Assembly: GCA_047495785.1 (NCBI GenBank)
Contig: JBLDXI010000015.1
Span: 4,650,001 to 4,714,000 of the forward strand
Source: Lepidodermella squamata
Taxonomy: Eukaryota > Gastrotricha
Direction: 5' to 3'
DNA: 64,000 nucleotides
Positions 32,946 through 44,850 of the stretch are shown here, one piece after another. The translations under genes were made by a program, and so were the position numbers. Positions within the stretch are counted from its first letter, which is position 1, and each line of letters opens with the position of its first letter. Under the pieces are notes generated by a model. It saw only the letters and a program-made list of their open reading frames with translations, had not been told where the DNA came from and made no database searches.

Positions 32946-34876
32946 TTTCTTTGTAATGAGAAAGGTTTTTTATAACTTTCCCGGAGCGCACGCGAGTTTT
33001 TTCACCCTAAAACGTAAAAAAAACACCTTATAACGATCGAGCTAATCAAGACAACTTCAACCATCCCCCACCTTAAGCCCTACCATTGGATTTAATGCAA
33101 ACTGTCATATATAAATTTCGCCACCTACGTTTTGTTTTACCTATTTAGCAGTTTTATAATATAACTTGTTTCTCCTAATAATGTGTGCAACCTATAAATA
33201 TGTGTGCCAGATGAGTTGGCTTAATCTCGACATTTTAATAACACGTAGATGAACTCTTTAAATGTGAAATACCAACTAAATTTAAGCACTAATAATGGGG
33301 TGGCTAAAAATAACTCGTTTCTTCCATGACGCCGATGTAAATGCACGTGTAGCACACGTGAGACATTTAATTCGTGTAAAAAAACGGCACACGGCCATCG
33401 CAGAGGCAGTCATTAAGGACCACGCAACAAACTACAGAGGAGATGACTAAGAATTTTTTTAGATACTGCTCGAAAAGAACGCCCGATGAGAAAATGCGTG
33501 CTATTCTTGCTACTTCAAGAAATGATGTCAACGAATTATTTTATAAAATTATAAAAAAAAATCCCAAAGCACCGCCTTAACAATTTTATAAAAAGTGAAA
33601 AAGTTCGAAGCACTTTTTTAATTTTTGCCAAGCTGCATTTTCGCAACTTAATTCTTGCCAAAGGGGCGCCACCGGTTATTAGGTAGCCCCTGATTACTCT
33701 GTCGATGCGCTTCGATGCACTTCTGACGCATTTTTAAGCCGTGTTTTGGGCGGCTTCTGGGTTGTCTTAGCAGGCCAGACAGCGGGATGGCGCCCATCGC
33801 AGAGACGGACATTTGAATTAAGTCACGATGCTCGTGGTGTCATACAATTTTCGAAGCCTCTCTCCGAACGTGTCGGGGTCGAGGGCGACACGGGCAAACA
33901 AATAAATTTTCGGACGAAAAGTCTAATCTCTGCGTCCGAGAGCATCAAAGATCCTGAGAATATGATTATTTTCGTTTCGGGAACGCTCCAAAATTGAATA
34001 AAAATAATTGAATTTCACAATGAAAAAATTTATTTTTAGGTCGGTGAAATAGACCAATGAGGTGCAAGGTGCACTTTTCAGTTCAGACAATCCTCATGAA
34101 GTTTCACGTCCTTCAAGTGAATTTAAATTTAAGATCGATACATCTTGTTGTCGAGTCTGCAACGCTGCACCAGGATACTTGCAAAAATATTAAAAGTCTA
34201 TTTCAGAAGAGCCTGCCTATATACTTATCATTCATTTCGCCCGCATCTGGGTGATGTTTGCGGTGCTCATCGATTCGGACGCGATGAGCAGTCATGAAAG
34301 TTGGAAGGCCGCGGACGCATCGAGATGGCCTTTCGCGTGGTGTGTTGTAGGCGCGTGCGCGTTGTTTACTCTATTTGTCGCTCGTCATCAGCGCATACCA
34401 AACGCTGCGCGACTGAATGGCAGTGGCCGATATATTGCCATTATAATCGGCCGCATTTGTACCTGCTTTCAGTTTTAGCCCTACCTATATATGAGTCTAA
34501 TGCGAAATACGAAATAATAATTCGCATTTAGAGCGGGCGTAGACGCTTCTGTATTTAGCATATATCGCATTTAAAGGCGATACGACGAACGCGCATCACC
34601 TTTATAGCTTGGCGAGTCTTGCTTTTCACTTTGTCGCATTATTATTGCTTACCTAGAAATAGTTGTAAGTACATTGTTTTATTTTCGCCCACTCAAGTAT
34701 TATGTGCCGCAGTAAACACCTCCTTTATATTGGATTCTTCGATCGAATTTTTTCGATTCTTGCAGGCGGGTCGTAAATAACATTGTGAAAAAATTCTCAG
34801 CGTGAAATTTATTCGTCTCATATTTGCATGAATATAATAGGTGTTGTATTTATTTGCGAACACCTACAGCTGTGAT
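32946..34876. other. Non-coding stretch between the P450 and pseudophosphatase C genes
   Basis: The two flanking genes are divergent, so both promoters lie in this stretch. A minus-strand TATAAAAAA at 32966-32974 is only about 20 bases before the P450 ATG. An 84-codon open frame at 33746-33997 has no recognisable motif. Two segments share the phrase CCATCGCAGAG (near 33394 and 33795), followed by similar purine-rich sequence. No gene is supported. Confidence 0.4.
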
Positions 34877-37466
34877 ATGATGGCGATGACCGAGCGCTCG
34901 GCTATTAGCTTATCGACAGCCAGTGGCCGGCATGCATTTTCCGGCTCTGAGGCCGGCTCAGTTAATCTAAGCGACGGTCACGTCGAGCAGCCGATCAATA
35001 CTCAGAATGACACCTTATTACCACGACAACATCAGCAGCAGCAACAACAACAGCCGCTTGACCACAGCGAAGACGAGAAAATTTCTATTGATTTCGCTGC
35101 GAAAATTCACGCTGACGAGTATCAACTGGAAAAGCATCAAATCGAGCTGTTAGACGCCGACGACGGTGAGTCGCAAGACGACCAGCGGCCATTCGAAGCC
35201 GCTACTTCGGCTTCAATGCTGTCGCCGCGACACGGCGTGAGCTTCCGCGAAGAATTCGCTCGCCTGCCTGACTTTTCGCCGCCTAAAAATGTCGGTCGAA
35301 CAGCTTCACCGCCCTACCCTGCCGGCTACAGAATCTCACAGGGAGTCCAAACGCCAGTGTTGACGCTACTCGGCGGCCCCGATGAAGAGCGGGAAACAGC
35401 GCCATTCCACAACGTGACATTGAATGAGTTCGTGGGCAGAGATGTGCCCCTGCTCATCGGCGAACTGCCGCCGAAATCAGAACCCTCTGACTACGCCACC
35501 TTTTGGTCAGCTGTCAATCGCCTCAACGTCTGCGGCATTGTTACCGTCAACCTTGTTCGAGGTGAAAACGAGGGCGCTGAGCCGTCGCTTCCTTGGCCAA
35601 ACACTCCGGGTATGTTTTTGATAACTTTTCCAACGCTAATGAGCAATTTAAATTTTTTTTATCAGGAACTGAGGCAATGTTTGCCGGAAAAATAATCGCA
35701 CACAACGCTCATACCGAGACTTTTCGCAGTTTTCAAGCAACGTCTGTGCGTGTTCAAGACCTCGATTTCGGCTATGACCGCGAAATTGCGACCTGGTCTT
35801 TCACCGCCTGGCCTACAAGCCACGTTGTCCCGGCTCTACCGCATTTTTTCCTTGATTTTCTGCGCGTTGTCATTCAAAACACCTATTTCAGCTGCCGAAC
35901 AGGGCAGCCGCTCTTAATAATCGACAGAAACGGCCTTGACGTAGCGGGTCTGACAGCTGGTGTTGTAATGCTGTTATATCAAGCTTGCGAACAGAGGCGA
36001 GCCGATGTGTGGCGGTGTGTTTCCGATCTCCGCGCCGCTTGCCGACGCAACGTCGTGTCAAAATTCGCCATGTACGAATTTTTGTACGACTGCTTGCTTC
36101 AGGTTATGTGCGCCACACCTACTATCATGTCCGGCAACTTTCGTCGCGCCTTCCGCCACTTGCTACGCCGAGGTGCTCCTCTCGTCCGATCACCCCGGCA
36201 GAATGGCGATAACGCGAGACGTGTGGCGCCAATCATGGAACAATTCGATTTGGTATGCAGTCTCAGCGCAATGTATCGTAGTCGTGTTCTGGGTAAGAGC
36301 GCGAAGTCAACAACGCCTGGATCAAGCAAAAGAAGCAACTTCGAACCCCGCCACTACAAAAGCATTCGTTACTACAATTTGCCGTCATTCACCCATGCCA
36401 AGCATTTCATGGCGATTCGCGGCATTATTCATGTCAACGAATTGCTCGAACTGATGGCAAAGAAGTACAGCCGGACTTTGCTGTGGTTCTCCGAAACGCC
36501 ACGGGCCGACGAAATATTGACAGGGAATCAGCACGATGGCGTGTTGATCGGCGAAGTTGCGGCTTATGGTGTATTTTATTCCTACGAATTGGAGGCGCCA
36601 ACATCGCGAGGCCCGTGGCGCGTGACTGTCGTTCAATTCGTCGGCTGGCCTGCGTTTTGCGGAGAAAGACCCGCGAGGCCATGCCGCGAGTTGATCGTCA
36701 CCTTGCGCCGGGTTCTTGAACACGCTGATGCGGTTGCGTCCTCGTTCGCGTCGACGTGGCCCAATGAGGATGCACCGCTGCAGCCTGTGGCGACAGTGTA
36801 CGAGGCCGAGGCTGGCTGCTCGACGTGGCGAGGGGCGATGGCTGCGTTGGCTGCCTCACTTGACCAACGCATGTCTAGATTTCTTGAGGTGGATGTGTTC
36901 AGAACCGCTCAGATGTTCAAAATCTTTGATCCTGATAACATCGTCATTTCACCGGTAATTTCATATTCTTTTTTTTAAGCTGTTTTTCACTCATCGATTT
37001 TTTGTTTTAGAAACAGTACACGTGGTGCTTCAAAATGGCTTGGTCATCCTATTTGCTATCTAACGGCAAAGCTCGCCAGGCAGAACTCGAGGGTGGAGAA
37101 CCGTTGGAGACTACGAAACCTAAAGCTGTTTTAAAAAGCACTACATCCATAAAAAATGATGAAATTGCCGATTTCAACCCATACGGATCCGAGAAGTGCT
37201 TGTACTCCTTCCCGGCTATGCTAAATAATGGCGGCAGTTCAGATGATAACAGCTTGTCACTCGAGGATAGACCGATCGAACCACCTGTTGTGCCGGTTTA
37301 CCGCGAATTGTTGGGCGATCAAGGTGAATTGATGTCCAATGATCGAATTGATCAATATGAACTGCAACTAGATGGCAACATTTATCAACGTCAGTATTTG
37401 AAGAGCAGCCAGAATAGTCGAGTGAAATCAAATCGCAACAGTGTTAAAGCTAAAATATCGCTTTAG
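34877..37466 (+). CDS. Tandem-domain protein tyrosine pseudophosphatase C
   Basis: Three exons (34877-35609, 35666-36954, 37011-37466) join in frame to 825 residues. The first 115 residues are polar with a short polyglutamine run. Then comes the family opening GVSFREEFARLPDFSPP, LLIGELPPKSE..FWSAV, AWPTSHVVP in place of WPD, and PLLIIDRNGLDVAGLTAG at the Cys-loop. Aligned to HCSAGVGRTG, the nucleophile Cys reads Arg and the loop Arg reads Ala. The D2-like half has KHFMAIRGIIHVNELLELM, VGWPAFCGE, DVFRTAQMFKIFDPDN, and then QYTWCFKMAW after the last intron, which is at the same position as the last intron of copy B. An acidic/polar tail of about 140 residues ends the protein. Both PTP folds appear catalytically dead. 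The role is unknown; a phosphotyrosine-binding or scaffold role is inference. Confidence 0.7.
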
Positions 37467-37532
37467 CTTGCTTTTATTCAAACAATTGTAGAAATATATC
37501 GCTTCGACATTTTATATCGAATGCTTTTTTGA

Positions 37533-37538
37533 AATAAA
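37533..37538 (+). terminator. Poly(A) signal of pseudophosphatase C
   Basis: AATAAA 67 bases after the stop codon and about 30 bases before the stop of the convergent small gene. Confidence 0.5.
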
Positions 37539-37570
37539 TTAACCGTACGCAACAATAAGGACCTCAATTT

Positions 37571-37813
37571 TTATGTGCCTTCAGGTAATATCAGAGGAAG
37601 CGTCTCTACCTGTATGAAATACTCAAAATCATCATTTTGTGCCATGTCGAGTAATTGAACTGCACTATTCCTAAAATTCATATCATGGTGTCTGGCAACG
37701 GTTGCGTTATTTCGACCCAACTGTAGGCATCGCCGAAGCGTGACAGCATGAAACGTTGCATAAAAATAAAAACAAGTTGAATTTTGACTATACGTTAAAG
37801 TTCTGTTGGCCAT
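37571..37813 (-). CDS. Small unknown protein (80 residues)
   Basis: An open frame of 80 residues from the ATG at 37813. I do not recognise the family. The composition is that of a real folded or helical protein, not low-complexity DNA: FHAVTLRRCLQLGRNN, DMNFRNSAVQLLDMAQ, then a short acidic stretch and a Pro-containing end (LPLILPEGT). The Leu/Arg/Gln heptad-like spacing in the middle suggests an amphipathic helix. No signal peptide is evident. It is convergent with pseudophosphatase C and their 3' ends nearly touch. It could be a single-exon gene, or the last exon of a longer gene whose other exons I could not find to the right. Confidence 0.4.
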   Translation of the reverse strand: MANRTLTYSQNSTCFYFYATFHAVTLRRCLQLGRNNATVARHHDMNFRNSAVQLLDMAQNDDFEYFIQVETLPLILPEGT

Positions 37814-39030
37814 TGTTAAGCAGGTCGAATAAAACAATCGCCCGAAATTGCGAAAACCGATTACTACCTATTGTTATTTGTCACGTATACGGTCAGCAGC
37901 ATTAATTAAATCTTATCTTTTTGCACGAGTTATGCGATATCAAATGCCGAACTATTCACAATTAGGATTTTTTCCCTGAATTATCTTGACGCGATGGTGA
38001 TAGATATCTAGGAATAATGAATTATTATTTAATCACCTGTGCATATTATTACCAATCTCATTTTTGAAGCATTTTTCCGCGTATACGCCATAAAATTAGC
38101 TGGCTAGCCAAACGCTTGAGAAAAATAGTTTACGCAACTATTTGTAGACAGCCATGCGACGGTGATGAAAAATAGACCAGATATGTGCGGTCTTAAATAC
38201 CTAAAAGTGTAAGGTGTAAGTGTAAGCAACAAATGGAAGGGAGAGTCAACTCTCATGTTTGTTTGCACTGGCTAGTAAATTAGCCCTAAATCAGCCCTAA
38301 TAGCCTTCATAGCTGAATTATCACCAGGATATTCATTAATGATGCTATCCTACATGTAACTCGCCTCTACATACAGCATATAGCATGACCCTACAACCAA
38401 ATCTCTGTCTGAGGAACGACTGCGATTTCATAGCTTAGATCTTGCCATACCTAAAACTGTTCTTAATAAAATCGTAAAAAATTGATTGAGTCTGAAAGGG
38501 TCGCCACGTGCTCTAACCTTAACCTTGACCTTTAGACTTTTAGCTGCGCTTGTGCTAGTAGAAGCACGTGTCGCCTTTCACTGTTTTCTAACTAATTAAT
38601 TGTTTATTTTGCGCCTTAATGGCTATAAAAGCAAAGGAAAAAATAATACTAAATCATCCAGTTGATCTGCTTCACTAACTTGCCTTTTGCATTTGTTATC
38701 AGTCTACTTGCTATTATCAGCTTTTCCCCGAACCAGGTCAGGGTAACCTATCCTATCTCTTCGTCCTCCGACTTCAAAAGTATTTTCGGTCGGCTCCTTT
38801 AAAGCATACGAATAATCCAACTCCTCCCAGGTTCAATTTTCCGCCGTGAGATGCCTTTTACTGCACCCGACTAATCGCCAAAGTTCTTTTGAAAATGCAA
38901 CGAAGGTTTATTCTTGAATTGCAAAGAAATCAGGAATAGGATTCGAAACCTGATTTGGAATCCAATATATTTCTCTTTCAAATAGGCTCCTGTGATTTGC
39001 AGATTATGAATTTGGTCAAGATTAAAAGCA
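37814..39030. other. Non-coding stretch before the DUF229 cluster
   Basis: No exon is supported. The stretch holds the promoter of the first DUF229 gene, with a good TATA box at 38624-38631 some 400 bases before the ATG. This suggests a 5' UTR intron or a long leader; an acceptor-like TTCAAATAG lies at 38978-38986. Confidence 0.45.
38624..38631 (+). promoter_or_regulatory. TATA box, probable promoter of DUF229 gene 1
   Basis: GGCTATAAAAGC is a near-perfect core TATA box. The distance to the ATG implies a non-coding first exon or a long leader. Confidence 0.45.
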
Positions 39031-40992
39031 ATGATTCCTACTCACGTCCGAGCTTTGAGAGGATATTTCACTGTTGTGATCGCTGCATTTCTTGCTGGAT
39101 ATCTGGTCTTTACGCAATTATGGAAAATTAACTCGAAAAGTCGTTTCCTGAGAAAAAGCGTATTCTCTCGATGGAACGATGGACAAAATTCAAGTAGCAT
39201 TTTACCCACGTGTATAATTCCGTACATCGAGCCAGATCCATCATGGATCCCTAAGGATTACAAGCCTCTTTCTTGCAATCATCATGATGGCAACAACTTT
39301 ATAAGAGTCGAGAGCGGCTGGGTACACGCTCAATTTCCGCCACTAGTCAATTGCACCATCACCAAAGTGAATTTGATCAGCGATTTCAAGGTCGCGCTGG
39401 ATTCGGTCTCAAAAAGCCTTCGACCTGGCAAATGGAAATGCCCGAGTGAGGTCTTTCAAGTTGAATGCGCCAACAGTTCGGACGGCTCAGTTTTGATGAA
39501 ACATGGATTTCGATGTATTACCAAGAAGCCTGAAGTGATAAATAGGATCAAATCGAGCAGAACTCACTCCACTGCGCAGCGAAAATTTGATGAAAAGCTC
39601 AACATTCTAATTCTGGGAATCGACAGCGTAGCTCGAGTGTCTTGGCTGGAGCAAATGAGCCAGTCAACAGACTATTTTATCAACACTCTGGGCGGTGTCG
39701 TATTTGAGGGCTACAACATAGTTGGCGATGGAACCACAGCTGCCATAATAGCCATCACCACAGGATTTGCCGAGGAAGAATTACCCGAGTCAAGACGCGG
39801 ATTCCCAGGCGCAAAACACGTCGATGAATTCCCGTGGATTTGGCGACAACTCGAGGACGAATACGTCACTTTATGGGATGAAGACTCGCCGAGCCTAGGA
39901 ACATTTCACTACCGTCTTTTAGGTTTCAAGAAACCACCTGTTGATTTCTACGGCCGGCATTATCACCTACATCTAGACTGGAAGTATCCTAAAGACTACT
40001 GTCTAGGAAATGTTTCAGTTTATGATCAAATGCTTTCGCAATTTCGAGAGCTTTTTTCAATATATCCTGATCCTATTCGCAAATTCGCCTACGTCTACAC
40101 CACTGAGTTCACTCACACGTCTGACGGTCAGGGCAATCAAAAAGCCTATGAGTTGGACATGCCGACTCTCGTCGAATTCCAGTCTTTGTATCAAGCCGGC
40201 TTCTTGAACAATTCGGTTTTGATATTAATGGCTGATCACGGGTCGCGCTTTTCCAAATCCCGAGCCACCGATCGAGGCAAAATAACAGAACGATTACCCT
40301 TTCTAGGCTTTGCTTTTCCGGAGTGGTTTCGCCGGAAGTATCCTCGATACATGGAGAACTTAAGGGAGGCAGCAACGAATCGCTTGACAACGCCTTACGA
40401 TCTTCATGCAACTCTTGCTGATATTGGTGGTGTCGAAGTTGATAAAGCAACGCCTGAACGAGCTATCAGCTTTTTTGACCCCATCCCTGCGGATCGAAGC
40501 TGTGAGCAGGCTGGTATTTCAGCCCATTGGTGCGTTTGCCTAGGAGATGAGGAAGCCACGGATCTGCCTTTGAATGATCCACTCGTTGCCAAGAGCTTGA
40601 AAGTCTTCGAGGAATTGGTAAATGGTTTGCTATTGGAGCAGATAAAAGCTGATAAGTGTCACAAAATCTCAGCAAATAAGCCATTTTCGGCTACAAGAAT
40701 GGCTTTAAGGAAAGAGGTAGCCCAGTTTGTCAAAACTAACGACGGACACGGCCGGAGGCCGCAATTCGACGAAAGTGCGGCTTCAAGTCAGGAGTACATT
40801 CAAGTGTCTTTCAGAACAACGCCAGGTGATGGCGAGTTCGAAGCTACATTTTTGCACGACTTGAAATCTGGAGAAGTTACGCTGAATGAGAAGCAGATCA
40901 GCCGGACAAACAAGTACGGATCTGCGCCGAAGTGTATACAAGAGCAATATCCATACCTACGCCAATACTGCTATTGCAAGAACCAAAGTTAG
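39031..40992 (+). CDS. DUF229-family ectoenzyme 1 (sulfatase/alkaline-phosphatase-like)
   Basis: Intronless gene for 653 residues. An uncleaved signal anchor (YFTVVIAAFLAGYLVFTQL) makes it a type II membrane or secretory protein with the catalytic part outside or in the lumen. Family marks are IIPYIEPDPSWIPKDYKPLSC near the start, NILILGIDSVARVSWLEQM (first metal-ligand Asp), EGYNIVGDGTTAAI (the Thr at the nucleophile-like position), ETRRG-type ESRRGFPGA, YTTEFTHTSDGQG and LMADHGSR with Asp-His metal ligands. The end is SRTNKYGSAPKCIQEQYPYL and a CYCK Cys motif. DUF229 (PF02995) belongs to the alkaline-phosphatase-like superfamily; the substrate is unknown. It is the first of three head-to-tail paralogues, and AATAAA follows at 41037. 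Confidence 0.88.
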   Translation: MIPTHVRALRGYFTVVIAAFLAGYLVFTQLWKINSKSRFLRKSVFSRWNDGQNSSSILPTCIIPYIEPDPSWIPKDYKPLSCNHHDGNNFIRVESGWVHAQFPPLVNCTITKVNLISDFKVALDSVSKSLRPGKWKCPSEVFQVECANSSDGSVLMKHGFRCITKKPEVINRIKSSRTHSTAQRKFDEKLNILILGIDSVARVSWLEQMSQSTDYFINTLGGVVFEGYNIVGDGTTAAIIAITTGFAEEELPESRRGFPGAKHVDEFPWIWRQLEDEYVTLWDEDSPSLGTFHYRLLGFKKPPVDFYGRHYHLHLDWKYPKDYCLGNVSVYDQMLSQFRELFSIYPDPIRKFAYVYTTEFTHTSDGQGNQKAYELDMPTLVEFQSLYQAGFLNNSVLILMADHGSRFSKSRATDRGKITERLPFLGFAFPEWFRRKYPRYMENLREAATNRLTTPYDLHATLADIGGVEVDKATPERAISFFDPIPADRSCEQAGISAHWCVCLGDEEATDLPLNDPLVAKSLKVFEELVNGLLLEQIKADKCHKISANKPFSATRMALRKEVAQFVKTNDGHGRRPQFDESAASSQEYIQVSFRTTPGDGEFEATFLHDLKSGEVTLNEKQISRTNKYGSAPKCIQEQYPYLRQYCYCKNQS

Positions 40993-41036
40993 ATTTACGT
41001 GCTTCTATGAAATATTTTTAATGAAATGTATTGCCC

Positions 41037-41042
41037 AATAAA
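41037..41042 (+). terminator. Poly(A) signal of DUF229 gene 1
   Basis: AATAAA 45 bases after the stop codon. Confidence 0.55.
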
Positions 41043-41849
41043 GAAATCAATGTGGATAATTTGCTCTTTTTGCTTGGATTCTTTTGGTTTTCAGGCAGGC
41101 AGACGAAATGGAATTTAGGATATTTTCAAAGTTAGGAATTTAGGAAAACAGAAACCCACAATAATTCGTATTCTTGCGGAAAAAGTTTGATTTTTTAACA
41201 ATAAAAAATATTATCAACGTCCGCTTTGGAATTTTCAACAAATAAAGATGGGAAAAGAGAAAGCCTGACAAGCTTATTGAGCCTGACAACAGCCTGCTTT
41301 CTCCCAAAAGCACCTGTTGGACCCAACGGAGTGCGTTTTTTGCTAACAGAAATGAAAAAGTGAATTGTTTTGACCAAACTTTATGAGTTTGTTTGCGATT
41401 TGGTGTCGTGTTTGTTTGGGCATGTTTGCCGAAGAAATTACTTGTTTGCGTTTGGATTTTATTTGATAGCTACCTATATACTATATATCCTTCGTTTGAA
41501 AGTTTGCAGACAATTCCAAACCCTATCTCTGTAGTTTAGGCATTCCTCTTGGTCACTGTCTGCCAATTCTAGATCAGCAACTTCAATCATTTCGATACTG
41601 CTTCCAACGACAATATGTTTCAACCAAGTTCCTCGCAGGCACACAAAAAAGCAGTCCAGTGTATATTTATAGCTTGCAAAGAGCCCTGTAAATTTGTCTA
41701 AATTGAAATTTAACAGTACTAAAGTTGTCCAACGTGTGTAGTTTTTTAAAGGTACCTATTCCATTATATATATAGGTACCCAATAATTAAGCATCATCAG
41801 TAAATAATTTTCAATAATCACAACTCGGTTTAAAATGAGTGAAAATAAA

Positions 41850-42430
41850 TGCGCTACTAAAATGGGTAAAAGTGCTACTAAATTAGGTAAACTGCTTAAA
41901 TCGTGTAAATTGCTACTAATTCGCGCAATTTGCTACTAGTTTGAGAAATGCACTATTATGCTGAAAAACTTGGTGAATGAAAATTGTAATTATTTCAGTT
42001 GGCTTTACGAATTATGGTTCAGCCTGTAGAACTAATATCGATACCAATAATCGATTTTCAAAACGAAAGTTTTTTTCGAAATGGATGGGGGCTATCGGCT
42101 AAAACTTGCAATGATTGGTCAAAACTAGCCTTCTTAGATTCGAGAACAGAAAAGTCAAGGCATTCATGTATGCGGCAGTCATTTCCATGCCAATCACCAC
42201 GATTAAGATATCTCGTTTATATAGCAATTTTTCCAATTTACCATCACATTCCCAAAGTACTAGCGGTTTTGTCAAAATAGTGGCACTTCTCCACATTTAG
42301 TGTCATATTACCTGCTTTATCAACACACTTAACGTTTTATGCGCACTTGGACAGATTTAGTAGCACTTCGCGCGAAATAATAGCAGATTTTGTGTCTGTT
42401 TTAGTAGCAGTTTTACCGTTTATAGAGTGT
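41850..42430. mobile_element. Foldback element: inverted arrays of a ~20-bp repeat around a unique core
   Basis: The left arm (about 41850-41965) has units starting GCTACTAA at 41853, 41874, 41912 and 41932, spaced by 19-21 bases or twice that, each followed by a G/T/A-rich tail such as ATGGGTAAAAGT. The right arm (about 42272-42430) contains the same unit inverted: TTAGTAGC at 42401-42408 and 42357-42364, plus degenerate copies TAATAGC, TAGTGGC and TTAGTGTC. The core of about 300 bases is unrelated to either arm. No open frame for a transposase is present. This looks like a non-autonomous foldback or MITE-type element. Target-site duplications were not found by eye. Confidence 0.5.
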
Positions 42431-44850
42431 CATTCGCACGCACCCGTTTAAAATATCCTCAATTTCTGTAGCTTAACAGGCATTTCCCTTATGAATAAAT
42501 GAAATCAGTTGCAAACTGGGTACAATTTTAAGGGCTCACTTTTATGCTACCGAAAATCCAACGACCTGGTTTTACAGTCTCGCACAGGTGTGTAATTATA
42601 AATTCAGTACCGTATTTCGTGCCTGTAAATTTACGCATATTTCATACTGGCCTCCCAGTATTCCACTTGTTTCTCGCAGGAAAAATATCCGTGTACCAGT
42701 AACCCACATGCATGTAACAAGCAGATTATACACCTCAAATTCGTTTATAGATCAACAGAGCATTAGGAAGCTGCGGCTGAAACGTTTTCTCACCCCTTTT
42801 TATCGCTTTCCTCAACGGCAATCTAGAGATATTTTCTTGGCCATTTTCATATCATATTTGCAGCAAACATCCTGATGCGATGCATTAAATACGTTACGTC
42901 AGTTCAGCCTCGAATGCGCGCTTAATCGGCGGAAGTAAAATATGTATTAGCAGCACTCGACAATACCGCACAATCGCTATAAAATGAAGAATATGATATT
43001 ATAGTATCATATAATCGGAAATTGTTTTTTGTATTTATTGATAGATATATAATATATATAAAGATAGCAAAATGGCAAGTATACCCCTTAATAGACACCA
43101 TGTTGCTCGGTCTGTTAGGCGTTTTACGCAACATTGTGAATAACGAGCAAAGCTGACTATATCGTTACAAGAAATCGCAGCAAAAACAAAAGGAAACTGC
43201 GTTCTTCGCATCAGCGCGTAAGCACAGTCATTATAATGAGTAATAAAATCGAGGTGCGCTGCCTTTCTTTAGATCTTCTTAACGATAATGGATCTTCCTT
43301 TGTTGTTACTTTCCTTTAATTTCAGTCGTTTTATTACGAGCTTAAATTGCTGAAGTTGTATAATTTCTCGAACTAGATATTATCAACTCTGGTATTTATC
43401 GAATGCTTCGAAAGCAGATTCTCGCGTGAGGAAATTAGAATTTGAAGCTACTTATCAATTTTGATGCACCGACAAATTAAAATTTGCGGAACATTTCGAC
43501 TTCTCGCTCATTTTTACACGCACACAATCCTTTCGCCTCTGAAATTTCGCTGTATGATTGCGGTGCAGAGAGCGCTGATATTCGATCTCTCGCCCCCGCG
43601 CGCGAAAGGCATTTTATATCGTGAAGGCGAAATAATAACGACATGACGTGTAATAAGCATCAACTGTCATCCCATGCTGTCAAAGGTGCTCTCTGATTCT
43701 CGAGTATATGGAGCGGAATATTCGAGCATGGACCTTTCATCGAATTTACGGGAAAATTTGAACTGAGCGATGATATCGCATTATCGCAGATACTTCTCTT
43801 ATCGCACTCTTCTCTTAATTCAAAACTCTTCACTTAAAGATACAATTATCGAGGATACACAAGGGCCCATACGGGCGTTCTAAATTTTTAAGGCGGCCGC
43901 ATCGCTTCATTGTCTCGCTGTTATATATTATATACGACGCTTAAATAAGTATAGCGATAAAATAATAATTTTTCGTCAGCATTTCCTTCATCATCACTCT
44001 GTAATTTTCGAATATCTCTTTATCTATAAAGTTATATAAGTATTGAAATTGAATTATTCCAATTCTGTTATTATCCGTAATATCAATATTATATGTATTG
44101 AAAATCGTAGCCGCGTCGCGTTGCGCGATTCTGTGAAGCAGCCTTTTGTGGCTCCCGATTCGGCGAAGAGGCGAGAATGAGCCAACGAGTTGTCAAGCCG
44201 CTACTTCTGGGGCCACAAGCGCCACTTCTCGCCCCTGGCTTATTTTATCGTTATTTCGTTTGTACTATTTGCCAAAGAAATTTACGCGCTAAAATATATT
44301 TACCCGCATCGGCCACTCGAGCCCATAGCAAAAGTGATCATTTTCACTTTTTAAAACATATGCAGAGCTGTAATCGATGTAAAATTTCCGGAAATTTAAG
44401 ACGCAACGAAAATATTTGCTCGGTGCTGCATAATTTTTACACCTTTTTTGCAGAAGATTACTCGCGAGGTTTTATGCATTAAATTATTTTTATTTTTATT
44501 TTTTGTCATTGCTGTACTTGGCACAGGAAACAACAGCAAAATAACAATATCACACCTTGGAAGGCAATTACCTCGTTCTAGTATTGTAGCATACATCTTC
44601 TGTTTTTGAAATCTTAATCCATTGAATATCTGTGTTATAATCAATTTTATTGACAAAGCTCTGCGTTACATTATATATTCGGAATTTTTGTATAATCATA
44701 TAAATTTATCAAATCGCCGCCATGTCATGTAGGCTATATGTGGATCTGAAGCTCGCGCAACTCAAAAAGAAAAAATGTGTCGAGCCTCGATTTATCACGC
44801 AAAAAATCGTGCCCTGATGTCGATATTTCACAATGTAATGACATTACTAT

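Noticed and set aside
33394-33815. Two copies of a CCATCGCAGAG phrase with similar following bases, considered as a repeat or ncRNA
   Set aside because: The matching part is too short to separate from chance by eye, and no secondary structure was evident.
33746-33997. 84-codon open frame upstream of pseudophosphatase C
   Set aside because: No motif; the sequence does not resemble a known protein.
41850-42430. CRISPR-like array because of regularly spaced repeats
   Set aside because: The units are degenerate, contiguous and inverted on the other side, in an animal genome; there are no unique spacers.
44177-44482. 101-codon open frame in the long DUF229 spacer
   Set aside because: No recognisable domain, and the flanks show no splice or poly(A) context that supports a gene.
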